Below, one piece after another: positions 9,007 through 16,826 of a stretch of DNA of 64,000 nt (within the stretch, counting starts at the first letter, position 1; each line of letters opens with the position of its first letter). The stretch lies in the IMG/VR virus record IMGVR_UViG_3300037231_000119, positions 98,447-162,446 of that record; one strand, given 5' to 3'. The translations under genes and the position numbers were made by a program. The notes under the pieces are model-generated. The model was given only the letters and a program-made list of their open reading frames with translations. It made no database searches and was not told the DNA's origin. This DNA comes from a virus.

Positions 9007-11582
9007 AACTCACCCTCCTCTCCCCAACACGGGCCTTCCTCTCCAACTACACCCCAGACGAACTCCACGATCTGAGGAAGGCCCTAACCTATACTAACAC
9101 CTCAGTAAAACATTTAATCAAACGTCACTACAGTAATGTCTTCTTTAAGAGTAGGAATTTGGAAGCCTGGACTGAACACCTACAAGGCCTCCAGAAAGAT
9201 CTCAAGAAAACTTTGGTTTTCGAAGAAGATGGCCAACTCTATATTAGGCCCGGTTCAATCCCCTATCTTCAAGGTTTCGATCTCGAGATAGAGAATTTGA
9301 TCCAGTATCCCAAAATTAAGAAGATGGCTTGGTGGAAACCTCTTCCATTTAAGCTTCACGATTATCAGGAAGAGTCTTGGGCTAAACTCATAGCGGAAAA
9401 ACATGGAAACATTAGTCTTACTACTGGATGTCACGCTAAAGGAACTCCCATTCTAATGTATGGGGGCACCCTTAAAAACGTGGAAGATATAGTAGTAGGC
9501 GATCAAATAATGGGTCCAGATTCCAAGCCAAGGAACGTCCTTAACCTTTATACGGGTATTGAGGATATGCTTAAAATTTCCCCTATCAAGGGGGAATCTT
9601 TTATTGTTAATAGGTCCCATATTTTATCCCTACAGCGAACTAATAGGGGAAATACCTACCTTAGGAAGGATGGAACTAGGGCCAGTCAGGAAAATGGCCC
9701 CAACCCTATCCTAAACATATCTGTTAGCGACTACTTAGATCTATCTAAAAATAGAAAACATGTATATAAACTTTATAGGCCAAATTCAATTAGTTTCTAT
9801 AGAAAAAATGATTTGAGGATACCGCCCTATATATTAGGCGCTTGGCTTGGAGACGGTGCTAGCGCTAATTGCTCCATTACTACTATGGACAAGGAGATAC
9901 GGCAAGAGTGGTGCCAATACGTAACATCTCTCGGACTGAATATCAGTATAGATGTGAGGTTGAACAATCGTGCGTGTACGTACAGAGGCAGATTGAAAGA
10001 TAGAGCGGGATTAGGCAGGGATAGGCCAACTAAAAATCCCTTCCATTTGCTTCTGGAGAGTTACAGCCTAAAAAACAACAAACATATTCCATTAGAATAT
10101 CTTACCGCCTCAAGAGAGGACAGACTTCAGGTATTGGCTGGTTTAATTGATACGGATGGGTATTACTCTCATGGAAGTTTTGAAATTATACAAAAAAATC
10201 GAGTTCTGGCTGACAATATCTTATTTTTGGCTAGATCTTTGGGATTCTGTGCCACAAAAAGAGATAAAATAAGTCGTGATCAGAATGGAACGGAGGGCCT
10301 ATATGTAAGAATTTCCATAATAGGAGATTTGTCGTCTGTTCCCACCCGATTACGTAGAAAACAGGCGGAACCTAGAAAACAAATCAAGGATGTTCTAAGA
10401 ACGGGATTTAAAGTAGAGCCTATTGGCAGGGGAGAATATTTCGGGTTTGAGCTGGATGGGGATCATCTATACGTGATGGGAGACTTTACGATCACCCACA
10501 ACAGTGGTAAGTCTGCGATTATATTGAAGCTTTGTCAGGAGATGGGTCTTAATACTTGCATTGTGGCTCCCGGTAAAGGCATCTTTAATGAGCTTATCGA
10601 AAAGCTGGAGTTCCATTTTGGTAAGGGAAGGATCGGAGCCTTTGGGGATGGAAAGAAAAAGTTAAAGCAAATTAATGTTTGTATCGGAGATTCTCTAGCC
10701 AATATTAAGATCGATAGCCCAGAATACGAGTTTTTCTCCAATCTGGATGTCCTTATTGTAGATGAGTCCCATACTTTTGCTGCTGAATCCCTGGAAACGA
10801 TCTGCCACGGAGTCTTGGCCAAAATCCCATATAGATTTTTCATGTCGGCAACTCAATTTCGAAACGACGGAAGTTTACCTCTTCTGCAGTCTATTATTGG
10901 TAAGACCGTATGTGAGTTGGGAACCGAGGAAGCTGTCCAGAAGGGTTACATCTGCCAACACGAGTTCCGCATAGTTTCAGTAGAGTCATCTAATCCAGAT
11001 TCTGAGGAGTCGGATCCCCTAGCCCAGAAGAGAGCCCATTTTCTAAATAATACCAATATTGCGAAGTTCATAGCTAAGTTGTCCAATGCTATGGCTGAAA
11101 CTCATGGAAAACAGACCCTGGTCTTATGTGAGGAATTAAGCCAATTGGCCATGTTAGTTCCTATGTTGACTGTTCCTTACGCTATAGCCCATTCTGAGAA
11201 AAGAGCGGCCAGGTTGGAAGAGCTTGGGTTAAGTAAAGTGGATGTATCGGAATCTATTGAGAAATTTAACAAAAATGAGGCCAAGGTTCTTATTACTACC
11301 AGCTGCTGTCACGTTGGCGTAAATTTATTCCCCACGCACAACACCTTTAATTGGGTGGGGGGAGCCAGCGTTATTAAGACAAAGCAATCTAGTATTGGCC
11401 GTTCAGTCAGACATGGCCATTCTAATCCCTGGGCATCCAAGTGTGTCCCTAAAGAGAAAGCAATTATCTACGACTTCGATATTACTGGCAATTTCACCAT
11501 GGAAAGGCATTTGGAGGCTAGGATCGGTTGCTATATGGAATCTGGTCCTGGATTGATTAAATATATTAGAATTAAGAGTTGA
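9003..11582 (+). CDS. SF2 DNA helicase (UvsW-like) containing an intein
   Basis: The 859-residue precursor has a 358-residue intein (residues 143-500), leaving a helicase of about 501 residues. The N-terminal region is followed by LHDYQEESWAKLI (Q-motif-like) and a Walker A that is split as TTG / SGKSAIILK by the intein. Then come a DESH box (LIVDESHTF), motif III FMSATQF and a C-terminal helicase domain (VLITTSCCHVGVN, IGRSVRHGHSN). This resembles T4 UvsW-type helicases, which act on recombination and stalled-fork intermediates. Its start overlaps the previous gene (ATGA). Confidence 0.88.
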   Translation: MKLTLLSPTRAFLSNYTPDELHDLRKALTYTNTSVKHLIKRHYSNVFFKSRNLEAWTEHLQGLQKDLKKTLVFEEDGQLYIRPGSIPYLQGFDLEIENLIQYPKIKKMAWWKPLPFKLHDYQEESWAKLIAEKHGNISLTTGCHAKGTPILMYGGTLKNVEDIVVGDQIMGPDSKPRNVLNLYTGIEDMLKISPIKGESFIVNRSHILSLQRTNRGNTYLRKDGTRASQENGPNPILNISVSDYLDLSKNRKHVYKLYRPNSISFYRKNDLRIPPYILGAWLGDGASANCSITTMDKEIRQEWCQYVTSLGLNISIDVRLNNRACTYRGRLKDRAGLGRDRPTKNPFHLLLESYSLKNNKHIPLEYLTASREDRLQVLAGLIDTDGYYSHGSFEIIQKNRVLADNILFLARSLGFCATKRDKISRDQNGTEGLYVRISIIGDLSSVPTRLRRKQAEPRKQIKDVLRTGFKVEPIGRGEYFGFELDGDHLYVMGDFTITHNSGKSAIILKLCQEMGLNTCIVAPGKGIFNELIEKLEFHFGKGRIGAFGDGKKKLKQINVCIGDSLANIKIDSPEYEFFSNLDVLIVDESHTFAAESLETICHGVLAKIPYRFFMSATQFRNDGSLPLLQSIIGKTVCELGTEEAVQKGYICQHEFRIVSVESSNPDSEESDPLAQKRAHFLNNTNIAKFIAKLSNAMAETHGKQTLVLCEELSQLAMLVPMLTVPYAIAHSEKRAARLEELGLSKVDVSESIEKFNKNEAKVLITTSCCHVGVNLFPTHNTFNWVGGASVIKTKQSSIGRSVRHGHSNPWASKCVPKEKAIIYDFDITGNFTMERHLEARIGCYMESGPGLIKYIRIKS
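9429..10502 (+). other. Intein with LAGLIDADG endonuclease, inside the helicase
   Basis: Residues 143-500 begin with Cys (CHAKGTPILMYGG) and end with FTITHN, followed by Ser as the +1 nucleophile. LAGLIDADG motifs appear as ILGAWLGDGAS (about 278) and LAGLIDTDGYY (about 378). The insertion is in the P-loop between Gly and Ser-Gly-Lys-Ser, so ATPase activity depends on splicing. It is clearly different in sequence from the terminase intein, so the two probably arrived independently. Confidence 0.93.
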
Positions 11583-11607
11583 CTTCCCTATCATATTACT
11601 ATATTGT
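11579..11607 (+). promoter_or_regulatory. Promoter (TTGACT-N17-TATTGT)
   Basis: TTGACT (11579-11584) and TATTGT (11602-11607) are separated by 17 nt and precede a short leader with AGGAGA and ATG 11626. The -35 overlaps the end of the helicase gene. The hexamers match the pattern of other promoters in this window. Confidence 0.55.
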
Positions 11608-11625
11608 CTTATTTAGGAGATAAAT

Positions 11626-11826
11626 ATGAATAATGATGAAGTGACCACCCCAGAAGAAGATTTTGACCTTAAATTTGCAGGAGCCCATCTAGCCATGATG
11701 GACCAATATTTAGAGATAGACTTTCCGGAAATGGACGTATCTAAAATGTCCTATCAGGAAAAGAATGAATTTATCCTAGATTCAGATAAACCAAAATACA
11801 GATCGCTAGGTTTGCTGCCTCCGTAA
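11626..11826 (+). CDS. Small acidic protein, possibly frameshifted
   Basis: This 66-residue acidic frame follows an AGGAGA ribosome binding site (MNNDEVTTPEEDFDLKFAG). The -1 frame after about 11796 continues with a sequence that looks like real coding (IQIARFAASVIEY, RIEIERLEAKLAGL) to a stop at 11897 but has no start codon of its own. Either a programmed -1 slip near CCAAAAT or an indel could join the two into a protein of about 90 residues. Function unknown. Confidence 0.5.
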   Translation: MNNDEVTTPEEDFDLKFAGAHLAMMDQYLEIDFPEMDVSKMSYQEKNEFILDSDKPKYRSLGLLPP

Positions 11827-11906
11827 TCGAATATGTGGCTCTCCAACGTATTGAAATTGAACGTCTAGAAGCCAAGTTGGCGGGATTGAACAACTAATCC
11901 AATCTT

Positions 11907-12098
11907 ATGAGTGATAAATTCAAGAGAATCTTAAGACGTAATTTTATAGGATATTTTAAGGAAGCTTCAGTACTTATAGCGGTATTTGGAACCCTAGATC
12001 AATTAACCAGAAATGCTCTTAGTATAAAATCTCTTATTTTTATATCTTTTCTCAGCCTTTCGATCTTAGCATTAGCCACTTTACTGGAAAATAGATAG
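11907..12098 (+). CDS. Small membrane protein (63 aa)
   Basis: The frame starts at ATG 11907 and has a basic N-terminus (MSDKFKRILRRNF) and two hydrophobic stretches (EASVLIAVFGTL and SLIFISFLSLSILALATLL), so one or two membrane spans are likely. It sits in a run of tiny genes between the helicase and the sigma-factor gene. Function unknown. Confidence 0.5.
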   Translation: MSDKFKRILRRNFIGYFKEASVLIAVFGTLDQLTRNALSIKSLIFISFLSLSILALATLLENR

Positions 12099-12106
12099 GA
12101 ACTAAT

Positions 12107-12220
12107 ATGAATCTTTTTGCAATTACCTTCATCATGACCTTTATGGCCATCGCATCCATTATTTTGAGCCCCGCGCCTAAGACTAAATCTGATAGCGAGA
12201 CTACTCAAAAGGCCTCCTGA
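12107..12220 (+). CDS. Small membrane peptide (37 aa)
   Basis: ATG 12107 follows a GATAGGA ribosome binding site. The frame encodes a single hydrophobic span (LFAITFIMTFMAIASIIL) with a short polar tail. Length, ribosome binding site and position after another small membrane protein support a real gene; function unknown. Confidence 0.45.
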   Translation: MNLFAITFIMTFMAIASIILSPAPKTKSDSETTQKAS

Positions 12221-12224
12221 TACC

Positions 12225-12308
12225 ACCTAAAGATGGTCTATAAGCGTATCGACCTTAAATGTTCGCTTTGGTCTCACCGAACATCGGGTGGGTGAACATG
12301 ATGTAGGA
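12225..12308 (+). ncRNA. Candidate structured leader or small RNA
   Basis: Between two genes lie a stem GGTC/GACC (about 12236-12254) and a perfect 7-bp stem ATGTTCG (12259-12265) with CGAACAT (12278-12284), followed by a G-rich tract and the terminator at 12310. This could be a small RNA or the structured 3' end of the upstream transcript. The family is not recognised. Confidence 0.4.
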
Positions 12309-12309
12309 A

Positions 12310-12340
12310 GGGGTGGGGTAATTCCCGCCCCTTTCTTTTC
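12310..12340 (+). terminator. Intrinsic terminator upstream of sigma-factor gene
   Basis: GGGGTGGG (12310-12317) pairs with CCCGCCCC (12324-12331) through one G-U wobble, leaving a 6-nt loop. The tract TTTCTTTT follows. It isolates the sigma-factor gene from upstream transcription. Confidence 0.75.
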
Positions 12341-12343
12341 CCC

Positions 12344-12385
12344 ATGATATAATCCCTGTGAACTCACGCAGTTCAGAGGATTTAT
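12344..12385 (+). promoter_or_regulatory. Extended -10 promoter and hairpin before sigma gene
   Basis: TGATATAAT at 12345-12353 is a perfect extended -10 (TGN-TATAAT) with no clear -35. It is followed by GAACT (12360-12364) and AGTTC (12370-12374), which can form a hairpin just before the AGAGGA ribosome binding site of ATG 12386. The hairpin could be an operator or modulate translation. Confidence 0.55.
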
Positions 12386-13420
12386 ATGGCAAAGAAACCC
12401 AAAGCTTTTCAAACCGGTCACGATCCCATGTTCGCCACCCTTGCGCAAGAGATTGCTCGGGCTATTGAAAAGAACAAGGATGGCAGTTCCCAAAAGCAGC
12501 AATTTGAAGAGCTTGTAGAAGCAGAGGAGCTGTTTAAAGACACTCTTTTAACCTATAAGATCCATAGGGAGCTTTATAAACGCTTTATTCTCCATATTCG
12601 AGTTATTCAAAACAATATTCTGGGGGCTAGACCTTTCTTCAGAGAGAACTCTGAAACTTTTAGCGCCAAAATCACGCCAGCCCTAAAAGCCAAAAATCCA
12701 GATGCTCTGACCCAATTTCGGATAAATTTCCATCTTATTAAGTTTTTTAAGGATAATTTCATTGGTTTGTGGCCGAAAAAGTTGGAAGCTATTTACCAAA
12801 GAGTGGAAAAGGCTAGAACTATACTCATTACTAATAACCTACCTTTGGCCATCAATAGGGCTAAGATCTTCCAAAGAAAAACTTCCAATAACCACCTAAC
12901 ATTTTTGGATCTTGTAGAAGTTTCGTCTATGGGACTATGCGCAGCAGTAGATAAGTATAACCCCCCGTATTTAAAGAACTTTTGTGGTGTCATTATTGGA
13001 AGGGCGGTCGGAAATTTAATTGACCTTAACACAGAAACGGCTCTCCACTTTTACCCCGGCGACCGCCGCATCCTCTACCGAGCCAATTCAATTCGTGGTC
13101 GTCAAGGAATTACCGATATTGCTGAACTCGCTAAAGCCGTTAATGACTCCTTCGCCATTGATTTGGCTGAAGGTCGTACGGCCCCTAAAAGAACAGATGT
13201 AAACGAGCTTTCTAACCTCCTAGCAGCCGCTTCCTTGCTCTCTGCAGACTCTAATGAGGGAGAGGAGGGGTATGGGGTCTATAACTTTACCCCTGACGCT
13301 ACAGAGGGCGTAGAGAGCCAATTAGGTAGGAAGCAGGAGCTGGCCCAAGTAGCTAAGTTAGCCCGTAAGCTCCCATTGATCAACCAAAAGATCCTGAGAC
13401 TTAAGGGAATTGAAATTTGA
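12386..13420 (+). CDS. Phage sigma-70 family factor
   Basis: This 344-residue protein has a sigma region 2 signature: TILITNNLPLAINRAK, then LTFLDLVEVSSMGLCAAVDKY, and FCGVIIGRAVGNLID. A region 3-like segment (YRANSIRGRQG, DIAELAKAVND) and a C-terminal helix rich in Leu and Lys follow. A divergent region 4 may be truncated (LPLINQKILRLKGIEI). It probably redirects RNA polymerase to phage promoters. It has its own terminator upstream, an extended -10 promoter and a strong ribosome binding site, as expected for a regulatory gene. The sigma call rests on the region 2 pattern; promoter specificity cannot be read. Confidence 0.78.
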   Translation: MAKKPKAFQTGHDPMFATLAQEIARAIEKNKDGSSQKQQFEELVEAEELFKDTLLTYKIHRELYKRFILHIRVIQNNILGARPFFRENSETFSAKITPALKAKNPDALTQFRINFHLIKFFKDNFIGLWPKKLEAIYQRVEKARTILITNNLPLAINRAKIFQRKTSNNHLTFLDLVEVSSMGLCAAVDKYNPPYLKNFCGVIIGRAVGNLIDLNTETALHFYPGDRRILYRANSIRGRQGITDIAELAKAVNDSFAIDLAEGRTAPKRTDVNELSNLLAAASLLSADSNEGEEGYGVYNFTPDATEGVESQLGRKQELAQVAKLARKLPLINQKILRLKGIEI

Positions 13421-13467
13421 GTTGACTTTTCATTGGATCTAGTGTTAGGGTTTAGGTAGGAGATTTT

Positions 13468-13776
13468 ATGACTGAATCCGAGAAAGCTATAAGGGAAAAT
13501 ATTGCCGAGCCGGGAGCGGTCTACTTTGGAGCTATTAAAGATCTTATAGATGAGATTGACTCCCTCAGACAGTCTGTCAATGACTGGAAAGGCGTCGTAA
13601 AACTGGTAAGCAACGAACGTGATCAGGCCCAATTAGAGGCAGCCAGTGTTTTTGAAGAACGGGCCGATCTCATCACTCAACTCAATCAAGCCCTAGACGC
13701 TCTCACCGTAACCCGAGAAGAATGGCTTCTTAGGGTAAAGTTTTTGGAAAAGGAACTGTACGATGCTCGAAAATGA
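13468..13776 (+). CDS. Hypothetical coiled-coil protein (102 aa)
   Basis: It begins at ATG 13468 after TAGGAG. The protein is acidic and helical with heptad-like regions (DLIDEIDSLRQSVNDWKGV, QLEAASVFEERADLITQ), typical of small phage coiled-coil proteins. A possible TTGACT -35 lies at 13422. Its 3' end overlaps the next gene by 14 bases. Function unknown. Confidence 0.6.
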   Translation: MTESEKAIRENIAEPGAVYFGAIKDLIDEIDSLRQSVNDWKGVVKLVSNERDQAQLEAASVFEERADLITQLNQALDALTVTREEWLLRVKFLEKELYDARK

Positions 13777-13918
13777 AAGTCCTATAGTTGTAGGCTTCGA
13801 TTTCACTTTATGCCAATGCGGCCAAGAATCTGACTTTGGTTGCCACGGAGTTCGTGATATGGAAGTGTATTCCGAGTTCTTTTGTAAGAAGTGCTATCAT
13901 AAAAAGGAAAAGGTATGA
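13763..13918 (+). CDS. Small zinc-finger-like protein (51 aa)
   Basis: Starting at ATG 13763 inside the previous gene, it encodes LCQCGQESDFGCHG followed by FFCKKCYHKK. The CxC and CxxC pairs suggest a zinc-binding knuckle. It ends by ATGA overlap with the gene at 13915. Such overlap chains are typical of this region. Function unknown. Confidence 0.5.
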   Translation: MLENESPIVVGFDFTLCQCGQESDFGCHGVRDMEVYSEFFCKKCYHKKEKV

Positions 13919-14238
13919 GTTTTTCACTGAATAATCGTTTGGTTCTAGAAGTTTACGTCAAAGAAGGTCTCAAAGCCAAGGTCTCCGGGGGTATTGCAAC
14001 TCCAGGACAACGTGATGGAGTTAAGGGCCTCAGGGTTCTCATGGACGCGCATCTTAGTGATGGGCGACTTATTCCTAAGTACTCAGTTGCCTATATTAGG
14101 GAAGAAGTCCTTCATACACATCCTTGGGCCTCAAAACCTCTCTCCAGCGACTTCCTGCCAGTTAAGTTTCTTCTGGTAGAATCGTCCTATGTTGAATTTT
14201 TTGAGATACCTCTTTCGTTTCCAGAGGAAAGTGCATGA
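13915..14238 (+). CDS. Hypothetical protein (107 aa)
   Basis: It starts at ATG 13915 behind AAAAGG, overlapping the previous stop. The sequence looks like a compact alpha/beta protein (NRLVLEVYVKEGLKAK, DGRLIPKYSVAYIREE, FLPVKFLLVESSYVEFFE). No recognised domain, membrane segment or active site. It overlaps the next small gene by ATGA. Confidence 0.55.
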   Translation: MSFSLNNRLVLEVYVKEGLKAKVSGGIATPGQRDGVKGLRVLMDAHLSDGRLIPKYSVAYIREEVLHTHPWASKPLSSDFLPVKFLLVESSYVEFFEIPLSFPEESA

Positions 14239-14360
14239 GCTTCCTAGATTTTGGACTGAACTTCTGTCTGTGGTTTATCATCTTTAACGCCTTTGAATTG
14301 GCTTTGTGGAGTATTCTTAGAGGGGTGTTTCACGAATCCGGAAAGAAATTTCTCAAATGA
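14235..14360 (+). CDS. Small membrane protein (41 aa)
   Basis: ATG 14235 overlaps the preceding stop and follows an AGAGGAAAG ribosome binding site. It encodes one hydrophobic helix (LNFCLWFIIFNAFELALW) and a basic tail ending SGKKFLK. It also overlaps the next gene by ATGA. Function unknown. Confidence 0.5.
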   Translation: MSFLDFGLNFCLWFIIFNAFELALWSILRGVFHESGKKFLK

Positions 14361-14584
14361 GAATTGGAAGGCTTGAATTTGGCAAAGTATCGGGTCAATA
14401 CCATTGGGGATTCTCCAAGGGATCTTGCAAATGTGCGATGTTGGATATTGGGCCATTCTACGTTACCTTCTTGGATAGGGACTGTAAGTGTTCGGAGTGT
14501 AATGAGTATACTTGTAAGTGTGTAGATGTGTTTTGTACAGATTGTCAGGAATTCGATAACGACTGTTGCTGTGAGGTTTGGTAA
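14357..14584 (+). CDS. Cysteine-rich small protein (75 aa)
   Basis: It begins at ATG 14357. The second half has many cysteines (CKCSECNEYTCKCVDVFC, then CTDCQEFDNDCCCEVW), suggesting zinc or metal coordination, or disulphides. The family is not recognised. It lies in a chain of overlapping tiny genes ahead of the recombination nuclease subunit. Confidence 0.55.
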   Translation: MRIGRLEFGKVSGQYHWGFSKGSCKCAMLDIGPFYVTFLDRDCKCSECNEYTCKCVDVFCTDCQEFDNDCCCEVW

Positions 14585-14800
14585 ATGACCCATCTAGATG
14601 GCTGCAGTAAAGAAAATATCATGAGGAAAAAGTTAGAATTTCCTGAGGATCAGAGGGATATGATCAAATCGCGAGGTTTTTGGGCCCCTTTCTCACATCA
14701 TGTAATGTTTTGTATGGAATGCTCCCGTATCGTTGCACAAGAGGATAATTCTGCAAGAAAGTCTCTTAGTTACGCTGTTCAACAGGGGTTTGGGAAATGA
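14585..14800 (+). CDS. Hypothetical protein (71 aa)
   Basis: It starts at ATG 14585 immediately after the previous stop and ends in ATGA overlap with the nuclease gene at 14797. It has a CMEC pair (HHVMFCMECSRIV) that may be half of a zinc site. No further clue to function. Confidence 0.5.
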   Translation: MTHLDGCSKENIMRKKLEFPEDQRDMIKSRGFWAPFSHHVMFCMECSRIVAQEDNSARKSLSYAVQQGFGK

Positions 14801-15771
14801 AGATTCTTCGATTAGGAGACATGCACGTAAAAGTTTCAAATCTCGAGGAGTCGGAAAGGCTCCTCAAATTCGTATTGGATACGGCTCTAGAACGCAAAGT
14901 TGATCGTTTGGAAATTCTTGGCGATTTGTTCGACACCCACTCTATCATCAGGCTTGAGGTTATGGAGTTTTGGGACCGATGGCTCCATATGCTAGCAAAA
15001 CAAACCTTTGACACCCGAGTTTTAGTAGGAAACCATGATATTACAGGTAACTTCAGTTCTACTTATTCTGCTCTGTCTACTTTTCGCGATCTAGATATCG
15101 TGGTTTACGAACCAGAAGTTACGGGCCCATTTGGATATCTACCCTATATTCACGACAATAGTGAATTTGTTAAAGAGGCCAATAACTTAGCCAATTTGGG
15201 GGCACGTTTCCTAGTTTCCCATAATACCTATCAAGGATCTAAATATGACAATGGAATGTATGCTCCTGACGGTGTTGATCCTGACCTTATTGATAGCCGC
15301 ATTCACACGCTTCTTTCTGGCCATGTCCACACAGCCCAAGACTTTGGACGCGTCATCTATCCTGGAACTGCTCGTTGGGCAAGCCAATCAGACGCTAATA
15401 GGGCAAAAGGAATTTCATTATTCACTCATGCCAAGCATGACGGGACCATTCTTGATAGAGAATTTATCTCAACCGCAGGAGTTTGTGTACCCCTTATCAG
15501 CATTGAGCTTAGAGAGGGCGGAGTTTTACCAGAATTTCCAGATAATGGGCGAGTTAGTGTCCAGTTAATTGGTTCTTCGGATTGGATCGCTCGGACTAAA
15601 CTCGAGCTTAAGGGAACTTGCAGTATTACTACTAAGATCACGGATTCTAAGAAGTCCAAAGAACGTAAGAGTGGTCGTAGTTTGCATGAGTTTTTGACCA
15701 ATCACTACCAAGCCGAACCAGAAAAGAAAGTTAAGCTTCTGAAGTATATGGAGGGACTATACCTTGTCTGA
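14797..15771 (+). CDS. SbcD/Mre11-like metallophosphoesterase (T4 gp47-like)
   Basis: This 324-residue protein contains the calcineurin-like phosphoesterase motifs in order: GDMH (7-10), GDLFD (about 42), GNHD (about 74), SHN and GHVH, which coordinate two metal ions. The C-terminal part would contact the SbcC/Rad50 partner encoded at 18051. Together they form a DNA-end processing nuclease used in phage recombination and replication. It overlaps the previous gene by ATGA and the next by 8 nt. Confidence 0.9.
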   Translation: MKILRLGDMHVKVSNLEESERLLKFVLDTALERKVDRLEILGDLFDTHSIIRLEVMEFWDRWLHMLAKQTFDTRVLVGNHDITGNFSSTYSALSTFRDLDIVVYEPEVTGPFGYLPYIHDNSEFVKEANNLANLGARFLVSHNTYQGSKYDNGMYAPDGVDPDLIDSRIHTLLSGHVHTAQDFGRVIYPGTARWASQSDANRAKGISLFTHAKHDGTILDREFISTAGVCVPLISIELREGGVLPEFPDNGRVSVQLIGSSDWIARTKLELKGTCSITTKITDSKKSKERKSGRSLHEFLTNHYQAEPEKKVKLLKYMEGLYLV

Positions 15772-16081
15772 TCAACCCTCCCTCCAAGACCTGACCAAAT
15801 TGGTCCTCTTTAGCGGCAGATTAAGTGAAGTACATGTCAAAAATCTAGAAGCGTTCCCCTTCATATTCTTTAATGGGGTTGAAGAGGCTAAGATAGAGCA
15901 TGACATTTCTACCGTTAAGGATATTCCAAGTACTGTATTTTACGATCTTACCCTAAATGAGGACAATGATCATATAGAGTACCGGTGTAAGACTCTTGAA
16001 GACGCAGTCAGAAGCTTATTTTGGAACGAAGTTAAGCTGAAGATATCGATTAATTCCGAAGAGGTATATAAAAGTGAGTGA
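15764..16081 (+). CDS. Hypothetical protein (105 aa)
   Basis: It overlaps the nuclease gene's end by 8 nt and the next gene by 8 nt, so it belongs to the same operon between the two recombination subunits. The frame starts with a non-ATG codon (TTG, read as MSDQPSLQDLTKLVLF). The protein is acidic with mixed alpha/beta character. Function unknown. Confidence 0.5.
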   Translation: MSDQPSLQDLTKLVLFSGRLSEVHVKNLEAFPFIFFNGVEEAKIEHDISTVKDIPSTVFYDLTLNEDNDHIEYRCKTLEDAVRSLFWNEVKLKISINSEEVYKSE

Positions 16082-16826
16082 TAGAAATACAAAAATAAGT
16101 GATGGGCAAGAAATTTCCATTATTCCTAAATTTGATTTTACGATGAAAGATATGGAAATGATTAATAAATTTAAGGATGACGGTATGTTGGGGATCGCGA
16201 GTCTGGATACGACCAATGTCGAGAGAAGTATGGCGCTCTACCTAGATGGCAAGACCTACCGCCAGATAGCCAACGTCCTAAAGATAAATAAGTCCATAAT
16301 CCTATTTTTGGCCCACAAGTACTCTTGGTATGAACTTAGAGAACAATATCTGGAAGAATTGAAGGTGACTATACCCAATAAGATTCTGGAGCATAAACTT
16401 CAGTCCCAAGAGTTTCTACTAGAATTAAGTCAGGCTTACAGAAAGAAAATTGCCAAGAACGTTCATCAATATCTTAGAACGGACGATCCTAAGTATTTTG
16501 AAAAAAATGACGCTAAGGACGTGACTTCATGGCTAAAAATTGAAGAAATGATCTACTCGACTGCGGAACATATTAGTAGGCAGAGCGAAAAATCCATGGT
16601 TGGGCTGAATGGTCTCGGAGAAGGTATGACCATTACTAAGACTGGCGCCAATTCCATAGAAATCACCCCTAAGGGCCCAAGTCCCTTCGGATCCAAGCTT
16701 AAGGCCTTCGCTGAACTCAAACGTGAGCAGGAACGCGCTAATGCGCCAGAGCCCAAACCCGCTCATGATATAGTCAAAGAGAATGAAAACCCAACAAAGA
16801 AAGAGAAAGAAGATGAAGTTAAATAA
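16074..16826 (+). CDS. Helix-turn-helix protein, possible small terminase-like
   Basis: This 250-residue protein begins with GTG at 16074. It has an HTH-like segment (MALYLDGKTYRQIANVLK, then INKSIILFLAHKYSW) followed by a helical region (LREQYLEELKVTIPNK). The C-terminus is Pro/Lys/Glu-rich and probably disordered. The layout recalls phage small terminase subunits or other DNA-binding regulators, but it is far from the large terminase. Its end overlaps the next gene. The HTH is a visual inference. Confidence 0.5.
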   Translation: MSDRNTKISDGQEISIIPKFDFTMKDMEMINKFKDDGMLGIASLDTTNVERSMALYLDGKTYRQIANVLKINKSIILFLAHKYSWYELREQYLEELKVTIPNKILEHKLQSQEFLLELSQAYRKKIAKNVHQYLRTDDPKYFEKNDAKDVTSWLKIEEMIYSTAEHISRQSEKSMVGLNGLGEGMTITKTGANSIEITPKGPSPFGSKLKAFAELKREQERANAPEPKPAHDIVKENENPTKKEKEDEVK

